A DNA stretch of 64,000 nt, taken from NCBI GenBank assembly GCA_004794655.1, contig SMMW01000622.1, positions 3,781,501 through 3,845,500 of the forward strand, in the 5' to 3' direction. The first letter of the stretch is position 1. Each line of letters opens with the position of its first letter. The notes beneath the pieces were generated by a model, which saw only the letters and a program-made list of their open reading frames with translations, had not been told where the DNA came from and ran no database searches. Shown here piece by piece: positions 12,609-26,600 of the stretch. The position numbers and the translations under genes were made by a program. Origin of the DNA: Marisa cornuarietis (Eukaryota; Mollusca; Gastropoda; Architaenioglossa; Ampullariidae).

Positions 12609-12895
12609 GATGAAGTTTCGGGAAATACGTATATAAAAATCACAGATATATTTTCGGAAAAGTCGACAACCCTACAGTCTTTGACGCAAAAAAAGCGATA
12701 GGTATTTTTATAAAGCCGACCAATCGGAAAGTCGATGACAACAGGATAACAATTTTATAGTCTTTCTTACTACAATACTAATCTATCCCTCGGTTTTTAA
12801 CTTAAATGATTCAATTTGTAGCTAATAATAAATAAAAACTTATTTTATAGTGTGCATTTCAGAGGCGTAATTTGGCGAGATCATAACAAAGCATA
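12609..12895. promoter_or_regulatory. Shared divergent promoter region UBE2S / ARL6IP1
   Basis: Only 287 bp separate the UBE2S start codon (-) from the ARL6IP1 start codon (+), so both 5'UTRs and core promoters must lie here. The spacing is typical of bidirectional housekeeping promoters. I see no clear TATA box in the expected position for either side. Confidence 0.6.
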
Positions 12896-13872
12896 ATGAT
12901 GGCGGATCTTGGAGAGACCTCAGTGGCAGCGGTAACATAATTTAGGACATTGGTTCCATGTAGAATTTCTCATTTTTAGTGTGCAGTATCTTCTTTGATA
13001 AATATATTATTTACTGTAACAATTTTGGTTAGATACCAACGAGAACTATATAGTGAGGGCCTGCATGTGTAGTTTGTGAATATACTACTAATATAAACTT
13101 CGCAGATTGTACTGAATTATTTAGTGAATAATGAATTCGAACAATCTAGAAATCTAATGACCGAACAGTCAGATTTCCTGGTTTATGATGTTACATTCGC
13201 TAAGTTTAGAACCATGAATGGTAGAAAATTTTAATTTGGAAAGTCGAGAAGTTAGAGATACGATGTCTTAGGTTTCCGAGAAACGAGTGCTTTCAAGATG
13301 CACAGGCAAACATATGACACAAGAGAGGGTAAATCTGTAAAATCAAAAGTATAAATGTGTTGATCGGGTGGCACCCGCGAATGTTTGGACAGAGGTATTG
13401 AGTACGATCACATTGAAAGGGAAAAGGAGCTGAGCAGATTTAACAGAAGGCAGTGAGACATGGAGTTGTTTGCCAGGACGCTTGAACAGGTCAATGCCTT
13501 TCTTTCATTTAGGAGCCAGTTGATCCACTGACTGAACTGAAGAAGGATTTAGAGGGATGGCGCGAGGCTCTTTTACCCCTCAATGGCTTACTTACATGGG
13601 AGAAACCTTACCATCCAGGCATCATTGTGGCTCTCACAACTTTCATTTTTGCGTAAGTCTTGAGATAATGTTAAGAAAAGTTTAGTCAACATGCACTTAC
13701 AGTTTTTTTTTACTTTAATTGAACTAGGTAAAACATCTTCATCTATATGCTGTTTTTTAATGTTTTGTTGTTCTGTGAAAGGTTATGTAGATCTCAGAGT
13801 TGGTAGGAGTTATGTAAAGAAGGTAATTATATCAATGAATGTAATTGATATTCAGAATCCAAGACTATAGGC

Positions 13873-13914
<42 letters not shown>

Positions 13915-16168
13915 ACATATGCTTGTCAGAAAGAATATTTATATGACCAAAGATACAGAGAAGGTGCTTTTGGTTATATTTTCTCCTCAGGAAGGTCTTA
14001 TTTTGTGAAATACATTTCAGACTAGTGTGGTATTTGGAGCCTTCATTGCTCACAACACTGGCTCTCATGGGATTAGTGATCACTGTTGTTGACTTTACAG
14101 TACCACTGATTGGGCCATCTCTCTTTGGAAGCAGGCCATGGTAAGTAAGAGCAGAGAACTGAAGTAGTTATCAGAAAAAGGCTTTTAAAAATCTTTATTG
14201 GTGCACTTAAAACACAGTTTTGATTTTAGCATTTTACTTTTTGTTGTCTCTGCATCAGCAGGATTTAGTTTGATATTAATTTGAAGCCAGTTTTATGTTA
14301 CTTTAATCTGCATATATGTATACTTATTTGCACAAGACTTTAGCTAGAAGGTGAATAGTGTGATTTGCCTATGCAAAAAAAGATCTAGCATTCTGAGTCA
14401 TGAGAGAAGCAGCTTCTTTCTTTCTGTGACCTAGGCATCTGCTTCATTTGAACTTGTCTTCATTTTCAAGCTTGTATGACAACTTTCTCTACGATTTGAA
14501 ACATGATGTGAGACATTCCTTTTGGTTGTAATGTGCTGTTATTTTTGTATCATGAAGAGTTTAATGTTACAAAGGCATGTTACTACATTTTCATACAGCA
14601 AATCAAGGCACATAACAGCAATCTGGCCATGTGTCAATGTAGAGTGATGCATTTGGCTGTCTTGCAGAAGCTTTTTGAATAAACTTCATTTTAGCAAAAT
14701 AAATATGCTTGCAGTAAGATTCATATGGTTTGCTTACCAAAGGCATAAGGAGAATCATTGTGAGACTAACCAATTTGTAATTCATAAAAATGAGAACATG
14801 ATTTTGGCTGAGAAACTGGCAGTGAATCTTTTTTTTAGATCCATGCTTGTGCACACAAAATAAAAACTATTGCATTGTGCGAAAAAAATCATTTCTGTGT
14901 CCCAGGACAGGAACAGAAGAACGCCAGTTTGACGAAATTTGTCAACGTATCCTAAACCTGAGAGGTCATTTCAGTAGTTTTATGGAAGGCCTTGCCACTC
15001 TTAAAGCGGAGAAACCCAAGGTGGTAAGTATAGGACCATGAAACCTGTACCTTCGTAGTGTACGTGTAAACAGGAATTTACAGGAATATAGTGAATGTTA
15101 TCAGTTCTGGATAAACAGTTGAGTTACTGTATGTAATATTTTAACATATTTTTATTGCGTAAATGGCATGAAACAAAAAATCCTTAGTGCACTGCGCCAG
15201 GGTGAATGAAGTGGTAGAAGCGTAGCAGTTTCATATGATTTAGACTGGATGTTTTAAATATATTTTCATCCTCCCTTATAAAAAAGGTACTCATTGTTTT
15301 CTTTGTGACAGTCTTTGGATATTGAGTGTTATTTGTAACACGTCCAACAAAGGGAACGTATCACTATATCACATTGACAGCTGGGTTTAAATTTGAGAAA
15401 TAAGGATATGTACCTTAATTCATAAATGTAAAGTTGTTTATGTGCAAATTACTGTAAACAGTACATGTGCTTTGAATATTTTTCACAATTTATGTATGAC
15501 ACTAGTCAGTAACAACATCAGATTTGTGATTTTATCAATTGTCAGGCATAGGCTTTAATAGTAAGAGCCGTGGTAAACAGCTAAGTGAGCAGCTTTTTAA
15601 GGTAATTAAAATTTAAATTCAGCATACATAAACTTATAAAGTTAGATATTTTATGACTGTTCACCTCTTATGTCCAGTATTTTCTAGTGGTGATGGGTGT
15701 GCTGGCACTGTTTGGTTGGATTGGATGCATCATTGATAATCTCTTTCTGACCTTCATTATTGGTTGGTATAGGCATTTCAACACTTCTTTCACATTCGCA
15801 TTTAGTTTTGGGGTTTTTTTTGCACAGAGTGTTATTATTTGTAGTTTTTAAAAAGAAAATATATGGATGATTGAATTGTTTCCTTTCTCTTTTGCTGAGG
15901 GTTAGTACAGTTTGTGTGATTATAGAACATAATTAATCTTTTGGAGGATGTTTAAATTTCTGTTATGTCAGTGCCGGATACTTTTTTTTAAAGTAACTTT
16001 GAAATTGCAGTTCCCATAATAGTTTTTCTCTTTGCAGTTCTCGTGGCACTGATGGTACCAGGCTTGCGAAAACATGGAATCATTCAAAAGTACCTGCTGA
16101 AATATTGGCTTATTGTGAAAAAGCTCCTATTTGGACGCATGCAAGTAAACCCAAAGAAAACAAACTGA
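12896..16168 (+). CDS. ARL6IP1: ARL6-interacting protein 1 homologue, 6 exons
   Basis: Exons: 12896-12931, 13513-13652, 14021-14140, 14906-15023, 15678-15762, 16038-16168; 630 nt, 209 aa. Two adjacent ATGs (12896 and 12899) could start it, giving MMADLGE or MADLGE. Recognisable family segments are LEGWREALLPLNGLLTWEKP, the hydrophobic pairs in exons 2-3 (IIVALTTFIFA; LLTTLALMGLVITVVDFTVP), EERQFDEICQRI, and the second hairpin in exons 5-6 (YFLVVMGVLALFGWIGCII; LVALMVPGLRKHGI). The family comprises ER membrane proteins with reticulon-like hairpins that shape tubular ER and bind ARL6. The C-terminus is Lys-rich (VNPKKTN). Human length is 203 aa, so this copy appears complete. Exon junction phases all agree. 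Confidence 0.94.
13884..13913 (+). repeat. (TG)n microsatellite
   Basis: About 15 TG units following a short (AT)n run, in intron 2 of ARL6IP1. Confidence 0.95.
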
Positions 16169-16382
16169 AGAGCAGTTTGTAGGCTTACATAGTAACACTT
16201 GGTGTTATTGGTGTCCATTTCTATGGTATTTATCATTGTTGATAGCCTGTAGAATTTTGATCGGTGTTTGCTGTTTTAATTTTTAGCTGTAGTACAGAAC
16301 TGATCTGTGTAATGATTAATATAGTTATTTACTGTGATCAGGGCTAAGCATTTCTATTTGTGACAGTGGTGTTAAGGGAGCA

Positions 16383-16388
16383 AATAAA
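16383..16388 (+). promoter_or_regulatory. Polyadenylation signal for ARL6IP1
   Basis: AATAAA 215 nt after the ARL6IP1 stop. Further AATAAA-like hexamers (for example near 18280) leave open a longer 3'UTR. Confidence 0.5.
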
Positions 16389-19300
16389 GGGCTTGTACTG
16401 TAGAAGCAGAATTTACCGCTTAGGAAAAAAAGCATTTTAAAAATAATGGTTATAATGATTCGGATTTCAAGAATGTATTTACTGTTTTTTGATCACATGT
16501 TGAATTGATGCCAGATTGAAAAATTTAGATTTGTTTTGCTCAGAATTGATTTTTAAATATAGATTTATTGGATAGAAACTAAACAGTAATCTTTGCTCCT
16601 CTTAGTTTTTTTTTTTTTTGGGTAAAAAAGAAGAGTATGAGGTGTTTATCACCATCATGCATGTTTATCTTTCAACTGCATATTAGAAATGTAGCTGCAT
16701 TGTTTCAGTAAATGTTAGTTAAGGACCATACTTTGGTACATCTACAAACTGTCAATTTCTTTCCATATTGGCTGTTATCAGCATGTTGGTGGGATACTTC
16801 ATTCCAATACATTAGCTAAGCCTTGCTACTGATCCATCCAGCTGCTGCTGCTTTCAATTTTTAATATGACCACAAATTCACAGACTTAGAACAAACATGA
16901 AATCACACCTCTTGTACATTTTATTTTTGCAGAAGCTGGATGATTTCTTTCAATATTTGGGTGTTTGGGGAGCAGGAGTGGGTGGAACTCATCTGCACCT
17001 TTTCAGTGCTTCCTTTTTAGCATGGTAATTGTTTTAGACAGGACAGCTGATTGTTCATGATCCTTGATACATGTGTTGTGCCCATTTAGCCTTGTCTAAA
17101 ATGTGACATTGGTGTGGGATTGTGGTTTTCTCTAATTGATGTGTACATTTTCAGATTCATACATTTTTAGCTTTTGAAATTTCTTACAAATGTCTTGCTT
17201 TTACAATATTTAAAAGGCTTTAGAAAGAAGTGAAACTAAGGAGTTAGTGTGTAACATTCATTGATAGTGCAGTGGACATTGTGTCAACCCCATAACACTT
17301 TCTGTTGTCCTCAGCACAAAACAAAATGACACTTTATACATATGCTTTGCAGGATTGGCAGATATCATGCTTGAGTGGCATACCATCTTTGTGCTTGTGT
17401 GTAGGTATTTGGGTGAACTATTAACATTACTTGAAAGGGGTTCCAAAACACTGTGCCGGTGCCAAAATGTTTGAACTACTGGTCACTTGTTAAGTGATTG
17501 ATGGTGCTTATTTTAATTTTCCATTAGTGTATTCAAGAACTATTCCTGTGGCAAATGTGGTCTGTGCTCTTTCATTGTTGTGTGTGTGTATTTCCTGGAA
17601 ATGTTTTGGAGAAATCCTTTGGTTGAAAGTTGCTCAACGATATATTTTTTCATGATTTTAATAAGTGGTAATTGTTTACATGCAGCATATTTTAATATGT
17701 AAAATTAGACATTTTTCACAAACCAGCACCCTCCACTTATTTTCCTTTTTACAATTATGTTTGCTTTTTTCTCAGCAAAATTAAACATCTCTTAGGTCCT
17801 TTCATCTTGATCAGACCTCTGTTTGTAGCCAAAGAACTGGCTAATAGTTGATAGGAGCTCAGTGCTACACCATTACTAAGCATTTAATATGGAAATTTAT
17901 TCCAAATTGCTTTCATTTTGTTGTTGCAAGTGAGAAATCTGTGCACAAAAGGCTTTGTAGAATTGAGCTTTAGCTGCCCTCAATTCTACCAGTAACTGGA
18001 GTTTGCTGCAAAAGATATCAACTCCAGGCTGTTTTGGAAGGCATGAAAATTGCTTTTTCCATTATGTTTATGGGACTGTGATGCATTCATTTATATTTGT
18101 GATACATGTAAGCTACCATACCCACTGGTGTTTGTTGCTCGATAAAGGAAAACATTTGCTCTTAGATCAACCAGTTGATACCAATATATGGCAGTCTAGG
18201 CATCTGGGAAACACGGATATTAGCATCAGAGAAATGGAAACAATTTACATATTTTAAGTGCTGCATCAGAAAGTTGCCTAATAAATAATTGAAGTGTGGT
18301 TAAATTAGACATCATGGGAGATATTGTAGCATTATCATTTTAAAATTTTCTGAAGGGGTATCTAAGTGTTGGAGAGGTACCACAGGCTTTGGATTTTCTT
18401 GACATCCATTTGTATCAGTTATTAATGATTTTATATTTAACAGAAGTGTAATCTATGGAAGTCCATTCCCCCACCCAGTCCACAGGATAGCTATTAAGTC
18501 CTAATGATTAGGAATGTTTGTCTTCATGCTACAGGTTTCTTTTTTTTTTTTAAATGCCTTTAGCTGGATTAACTGTCCTAGCCATTTCAGTTTGCTTTTT
18601 TGATTCGTCGTCATATTTTGAATGTAAAGGCAGTCACCAGTTTTATATTGTTCAGAATAGATGACTTTGTGTAAAAATGGCATTTTTTTTTTTTTTTACT
18701 ACTTCAGATAAAATTGACCTATAAATGACTTTGCATCATATGACTCTTTAATAGGCATCCATTTTTTAATATTCGCTGAAATTCATATTCAGATATGAAT
18801 GGACTAATGACATACTGAAGATATTTCTTGCCACAGTTGCAGCACATACCTACCAAACAGAAGGATTTTCCAGCATATAGTTCAAAATTTCTAGACCAAA
18901 AACTTCCTCAAATCAAACCAGCAGAAACAGCAGCATATGCTTGCAATATTTGTGCTGAAGAAAGTTATATATATATATAATTAAAAAACCTGTCACTGTA
19001 ATAAAATATCTAATTGTATAGTCATGGAAGTATCAAATTCAAAGAGTTTCTTGAAACTCGTAGTAAAATAAGCTGCTTGAAATAGCCATCAACACAATAA
19101 AAGATCTCTGAAGTTACTGATGTACTGTAAAGGTGTAAAATCCCTCTTTTACAATATGTAATAATTGCCATATCTGCTCCAGATACCAACTGAAATTATT
19201 GCGGCTTTTAAAAAGAAATATTTTAAAAACATTCTAGGCACTTTCACAACCAAAAATCGCTTTCCAATAGGGCACAGATTTATTGCGCCTAATGGGTTCT

Positions 19301-20616
19301 ATATTTCCTAGAATTATACCAGAGGGGGAGAAACTCTTAAGAGCTGCATAAAGTGCAGTCAGCAACTGATAATTACAGGCTGCAGAATATTGTCCACTTT
19401 TGAAGAAATTTGAGTCATCACATTCTGCTTTTATGGCTTGGCTACATCTGATCATAACATTCAAATACTGCTTTCTTTCTTTCCACTAAAAGGCAGTGAT
19501 CTGTTGGTGATCATGGACTAGATTCTGAATGCAGCTTAACCACATCTTTCAAGTCACTCAAAATACATAAATATTTTGCATCCATTTCACCCAAGCATTC
19601 GTATCATTAACATACATGGTGTTACATTATTTAAAAAAAACATGGTCGGCAAAGAAGAGACTTGTGAATACTAAGTTAACATTTGCATATCAGCCACATA
19701 TCCAGAAAAACTGCAGGTAAACATGGCACGACTAATTTTTGCTGCCCTCATTTCTTCCAGCACTTATAAACCATTGTTCTGATAAGAACACCATGGCAAT
19801 TTCAACATTTACCCATTATGTTCAGATTTTGCTACAAAATCTGGTTAAATGGGTCAATCATCTGCAATATTTGTCATGTAACATTCAGAAGATTGCAAAA
19901 GCCATTTAAGTACAAATATTAACATCTGGGAGGCACATTTTGCAACAATTTGTCATGTAAAATAGTATTCATGATTGCTAAAACTTTATAAAATTTATAC
20001 CAAAAAATGCAGCTGAATCATGTTTCTATTAAAACTTGATTATAAAATCAAATGTCACTGCTGGAATAATACTTCTATTAAGGTAAACGTAGTTCTGTAA
20101 TATTTGGTTTGTGTGTGTGTGTTGGGGGTGGAGGTGACGTTAGAAACTGCTTATCTTGTAGCAAGTTCTTTTTTGAGGGTGCCCCCACCCAACTTGCTTC
20201 CTTCTCCCCTATCCCACCCTGTAAAGACCCAGGAATCCATCCAACAGCTGGATAAACGGGGGGGGAAATATGCTGGACCACAAAACACTTAAATTGGTTA
20301 CTGTTCTGCCTCTGTTCCCTGAGGCTGTAACCTGAAGAAATAGAGGGTCTTGTGGTTGACCAAGAAAAAGGAAACAAAAATGGGCATGAAAAAATGAAGA
20401 GAGGAACTTTTAAGCGAAAAAAAATACTTTAAACAGTGCATCTCATGCACTGTGAAGAAGAAAAATGTTCATGTTGTCACACATTTATGATTACACCTAA
20501 CACTTTTAAAAAGATTTCTACTACCTTAGCTGTATCTGAAGCATTAGAAAAATAGCTCTTGTACATTTTGTAGCAATCACAGGATAAACTGACACGCTTC
20601 TAAGTTCCTACCACTG
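16389..20616. other. Long AT-rich stretch without a gene
   Basis: Lies between ARL6IP1 (+) and the 3' end of a MAO-like gene (-), so the two genes converge here. Homopolymer runs and short frames are present, but no exon with splice context or recognisable domain. Part may be extended 3'UTR of either gene. Confidence 0.6.
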
Positions 20617-23600
20617 TTAATCTGATTTCAGTTGATCAAATACTAGTCGAATCGTCTTTGCAAACCCTGATCTGGGAACTTTATCTGATGTCAAGAGAAA
20701 AAATGCCAAAGATGCCAGGCCAGCTCCAAAAGCTATATATCCCACATATTTCAATGGAGAATTTGGTTCTTGTGGAAAGTCAGGGACTTCTGTACTTAAG
20801 CTACAGTCTGGTGGTGGGTCAGGGCAGGCAATCACATGAGGACGAAGATGATACAGTACCTGCAAACACCAAAATGGTGGAGATAAAGGAGTAAAATCCA
20901 TTCTCTTGCAATTGCTGCACTAGCTTTAACATATTTCCTCATCTCTTATTGTGAAAAATGTGGGTTTTTTTCCAATATCAATAATATCAGGTTATTCATC
21001 TGCTACCAAAAACAGAATACAATATTTTAATAGCTACAACATTGTGTTTCAGTTATTTATATTGTACCTTTGTGTTCTAGTGGACCCAGTCAACACAGCA
21101 TGATCATTATGGTACCCAAGGATGCAAGCCCCAGAAAAAATAACTGCCTCTATATCAGAGTGGTACACTTGCTTTCCTGGGTCACCTGACACCTTAACAT
21201 AATAATAATAATTGAGAATTTATAAAGCGCAGTATCTTAGCCAAAGGCGGACTAATTGCGCTGGAACAAGATCTACAGAATAGTCACAAAGACGTAGAAC
21301 GAAGAAGAATGCGAAGACTCGCTGCGTTCTGGCAGTAAAGGGCGATCACTGCAGATTTAACGCCAACGACTTCAGAGAAAAAGGGTTGGTGACATTAGGA
21401 GAATACTGAGAAGATACTGAGTAATCTTGAGAAGATGAAGAAATGTTATGAAACTGTAAAAGGGTGATGGTCACTTCAATTTATTCACTGCAGCTCAAGG
21501 TCGCTGCCGAAGAAAGTGAAGCACAGCTGAGTGGAATTCAGCCAAAAGATCTGATCAATTTGCACTTCAAAACGAACTTTAAATACAATCCAACTGCAAA
21601 CCAGAAGATGAAGAAAACGCAGCAAAAGCACATGTAAACATGAACGCCCAACACTTTTATCCAAATCGAAGCATGACCACAAAACAAAATGAAGGAGAGC
21701 CGATCCCCTCAGCCAGTGTTAACTGCATTCTTCCATCAAAAACTTAGCATCACCTCCCTACAGGGAGGACGGAAGTGACCCAGCGTGAGTAACAGGTTAT
21801 TCTTTCTGGGGCTAGTAGCAATCTTGGCTACTATAACAATCATGTTGCATTGATTGGATCTAGTAGGATAAAGGTATTTAGTATGCATTTTAAACCTTAC
21901 TAATTTAACTTCAGGAAATATTTCCTAATCATAAAAACCTAAGCAAAACAAATTGTGTTAGAAGTTTTGTTGTATGCAACTGAAGTAGCTTTGTTGATCA
22001 AGTTGTACATGCACTTCTTGTTTTAGAAATATAAAGGTTTCATTCACACACCTCTGTGGCTGCCCTGAAGCCTGACTGTATTGCCCCGTTCATGAACCCA
22101 CACCACACAGTAGCTGTTTCTGTTCCAGCAAAATGCAGCCTAAAAACAAGACAGGTATGATTAAAATACCTTATGTAATTTTACATACACCAACGTAGAT
22201 ACATCACATAAATCTAATGGTGAGCTCATAAGAGGGTGAGCAGTCTTACAGTCTTGCCCGCATTACATTTTGCAAGAAATTAAATTTCCAGGCTCAAAAT
22301 ATTACCACAATTAAACAGGTTTAATAAAAATCCTTATCACAGTACATGTCGATTCAAACTGTGCTATTGGCCTGTAAAGCAATAAGGCAGAGGTGTGAAA
22401 ACGGGGTAGAAAACAACTAGCAGGCATGCGGATGATAGATATACATTTCTCTCTTGTTCAAAATCCTCTTTAGAATCCAAAGTAAACAGTATAACAAGTC
22501 TGTATATAAACTTAAGCATCTAAATACAGATATGTAATAACTTTGATCCTTTTATTACATTCTAAAGGCCTATTATCAGATATATATTACTGTATTTTCA
22601 TACGTTTTATTAAGAAAACTGAAAATAATAATGATGATTTGTATAGCACCTTTCCTAAGATTGCTCAAAGCACTTTACATAAATCATACATAGACTAAAT
22701 CCTCAACAACCATGCACCCATATTCGCATATAACAGACACACTCACTTCTACAACATATACTCGTACACAAAGTAAATTACAGACATGGGTTATGCACGC
22801 TCATGTCAGGACAGGGTCACAGTGAAGTCATTGTTCTGAAAAGATGCGTCTTAAGCTTAGATGGTAAGAGAATCAGAGTGACAGAGAATAGCACATGGCA
22901 CAGATTTCCTCTGTCCTTTACCATCTGATTAGATAAAAAAAACAGTATTACCTCATCAAGTACCAAAACAGGAAACAAACCTGTCAACAGGCTCCCGTAA
23001 GACATTGTTAAAGTATTTTGTAGTACCAGGCATCAAAGACTTGAGAAAACAGCCGCCATTGTAGGGTTCACGGCTCCAATCCCGCTGTGAGAAGTCAACA
23101 TAGTTGCGTACCCCTGGTCCAACAACATCTTCTAGAAGGTCCAGGATAGCCAGCTGACGTCGACTAGGCTGCAGTAAGGACAAAGAGGGATGGTGGAGGG
23201 AACAAAATAGTGGGTTTAAAATCTCAGCAGGCAAAAGTCTTTTCAAAGACTGCTTTAGAGACAAAAAAGTACTCACAAATTTATCAGAGGCCATATTAGC
23301 AGTAATCTGATTATATGATCAACATGAAACAGAGTGTGCACATTGTACTGACCATTAATTATCAACAATTGTTAATCCAGTATTTGTACTGATTCACTTG
23401 TTTATTTGACAATTACAAGTTTTACTCATAAAAAAGAGTAATGCTAATACAGAATATGTACATAATGATGTGAACAAATACAACAGGCATGCCTACATCA
23501 TTCTCAAAGCCTTCAGGTGATGATATAAAGCCAGCAAGTGCAGGATTCCCTCTTGCAGACGTCGCATCATAAACAATGCCCACTGGTCCACGGTTTTCAT

Positions 23601-26600
23601 CTTCCAGGACAGACTGGAAGCCATAGTACATGGCTCCTCCACTCTCAGATCCCCAAAATGCCTGCAACAGATATCAGCACTTACAAAAATAGCTCAGTTT
23701 AGCTTATATAGCTGATTTGTCAGTTTGAAAATGATCAAATTCATTTGGCACGCTACCATCTCTATGTCAGATATATCTTCCTTTCAATGGTGTGTATGAA
23801 TGCAAGACAGAATTAAGCATACCTCATCAAAAGTAACTGCAAACTTCACTAAAAATGCCAGTGGAACACTTTTCAGCAAAGCTAGTTTCGTGGACGGTAG
23901 TGATGGCATCACAGTTATAGCAGCTGGAAAAAGAATAAAAATGAAGTTAGCTTATATATAAAACTAAATACATTTATGAAAAGCTTTTTCTGTGCATCAA
24001 TGCATGCATAATACACAGAAAGAACAAGAAAGGTGTGTAAATTCCAGCACCATGAATCCCCTGGCTCATACGCTTGCCTCTTCTTTGTAGACTACAGCTC
24101 AATCTTTAACACTCATCATTTCAAGGAAACTCTTTGATAAGCTCTCAGAGTTCAGTCTCTTCCACTCAATGTGCTTTGGGATCCTTGACTTATTCTTGCA
24201 CTGCCCCCCAAAGAGTAAGAGTCAACGATTTCCTCTCCAACATCCTGGGGCTCAGGCACACCAAAAGGTTGCATCTTCTCTCTCCATTCTTGTTCTGTCT
24301 TTTCATCAACAAGTGTGTCTCAGGTCAAGGATCAATACGGATGATGATGTTTGCAGATGACACCAGAGTGGCAGGTCTCATCATAAATAATGATAGTCTG
24401 TGTCGGACGCACAAGACTGTGGCTGATGCTTCCCACCCAGCCAATGGCCTGTTTTGTCTCATGTGCTCTGGGGTCAGGTATATAGACTCGCCCTGGCCAG
24501 AACTTCCCGTTTCAGATATAGTTTCTTTACTGAAGCAATCGCCTTCCTGAACTCCGCCATAGCTCATGTCAGGACCAATACTGGTTGAATGTGTCCTTCT
24601 GCAGTCTGTGAGGGTCATGTACAGTGCCCGTAGGCGACCAAGCATCTAATTGTGCCAGGTCACATATGTGTTTTGGTTGACTCTGCAATGTCTTGTCAAT
24701 GTGGGCAGTGTCTGTGTCTATGACAGAAAAGGGAGTGTGGAAGAGGGAGCAAGCGAGGAAGAGGGGTAGTGTGTATGTATGTGCATATGTATAGGATAGG
24801 TCTGATTATTCTTTCTTTGTTCTGTCTCTTTCATCATCAAGTCATATTCCAAGTGCAATGTCACTTGGCCAATAAACAAACTCTTATTCTTATTATTCTT
24901 AAAAATGATTTACATAACTTTAAATAAAGTAAACAATTAATCTAGAGAGGTTGGTTGCACTTCAAATGAAAGCAAACCTGCATGGTGTGGAGGGATAGCT
25001 ATTACTGCTCTTTGACAGGTCACCTGGAGGCGTCCAGCTGTTACCACTCGTACACGGTCACCTGTCTGCAAAGGGCAGTTAAATGAGTATGGAAGTTTTG
25101 CTTCTTTTTCAGACTAAGTTTTCTCAAAATTCTCCAGATAACCTTCTTACAAGATTGGATTCTAACAAAAAAACTCTCATATATCAAAAAGATTCATTAA
25201 AATTAAATTTGAAATGACAAGAGAAATAAGGAATAAAAATCAAAATTCAGCCTCACTGACTTACTACTGAATGTTTTATATAATTAAAATTTTATTTTCC
25301 TATCCCACCTGCATACATCATTACTTGGTTTTACGATTTCAAATGGAAACTCTCACCTGTATAATATGTGTCACTATTTGATTCAGTTTAACATGCTTCT
25401 TTCCTATTTTCTGAACCATGTGCGTAGCTAGTTGCTGAACACCACCCTACAACCACGAGAAAGAAATAGTAATAATCAGGCAGTCTGCAGACTACTGTTT
25501 TACACAGATGTAACACATAAAATGCTGAGCAAAATATTTTACAAGAAAGAAGACATGTTTCATACAGGCCCCGTAAGCATGTAAATCGAATAAGGACTCG
25601 CGCGAATAGCTGCTTTTCATGAAAAGCTATTCGAGACTTATACGTGCATAGGGCCTATCATGATTCCGTATGCACAAAGCTCTATTCGGTCTCAAATAGC
25701 TTTACGCGAGTAGTACCGGGTAGAGCCGTTGCTATTTTTAGAAGCAAGCGAAAACACGATGTTTCGGTGAAGGTAAAGGAAACTACTTCATATCATAGCA
25801 TCGTTTTTTTGTTTTTGTTTGTTTGTTGTTTTTTTTTAGCTGTCATCTGCCGAACTCGCCACTATCACCCAAAATAGGCAAGAGTGGTGGGCCCTGTCAG
25901 CTCCCGTGTCTAACAATGTGCTCCCCGAAAACACAGGGCAAGGCAGGGTCAGCAGATATTGGTTACAGTCAACTTACTGAAATGCTACAAAATAAGCGTG
26001 CACATAAAGCTAACTTCAGCGAGTCTGGAGTTACAATATTGCTGGAGGAAATCTCTCTCGAGCACCAGGTTTTATTTGGGAGGTGTTTAAACTGTTTCTA
26101 GCATAGACAGACAGGCATGTTTACCCAAAGTTTCTATCACGTTTGGCATTCCGTAGGTGCGATGTACCTGTCTTTTCGTCAAGTCCGCACGAGCTTGGTT
26201 CGGCAATGAAATTTCATTGCGTGCTCGCCGAAACAAAGCGTCGGTGACTCTCGCCACAGTGCGGCTGACGGTTGACTGGCTTACTCCAATTAATTCGCCA
26301 CACACATCCTGAAAACTTGATGTAGCAAAATATCGCAGAGTTACAAGGACGTGTAACAATGGTGTTAAGGTCTTTTCGATTGGTGACAGCGATCTTGCAT
26401 GCCACTTCATCGGTCATTGCCAAAATGTTTTCTCGTGGAAAACAAAATTTGTGATATAATTTTACATCATCAAATACTTCAAACGGATGCGATCTGTCAC
26501 GAAACACCCGATTTCTTTGCATCAATCGGCGCTCTCGCCACTGAAAAACCATGAAGGCCGCCATTTTTCTGCGTGAATAGCGAGTTATACAGCCCCGAGA

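Noticed and set aside
14603..14854. 83-codon - strand frame beside ARL6IP1 exon 4
   Set aside because: Intronic, no splice context and no family resemblance; a chance frame.
16389..20377. Several 60-100 codon frames on both strands
   Set aside because: Composition is AT-rich with homopolymers, no exon-intron signals, no known motifs. The 20078-20377 frame is driven by simple sequence.
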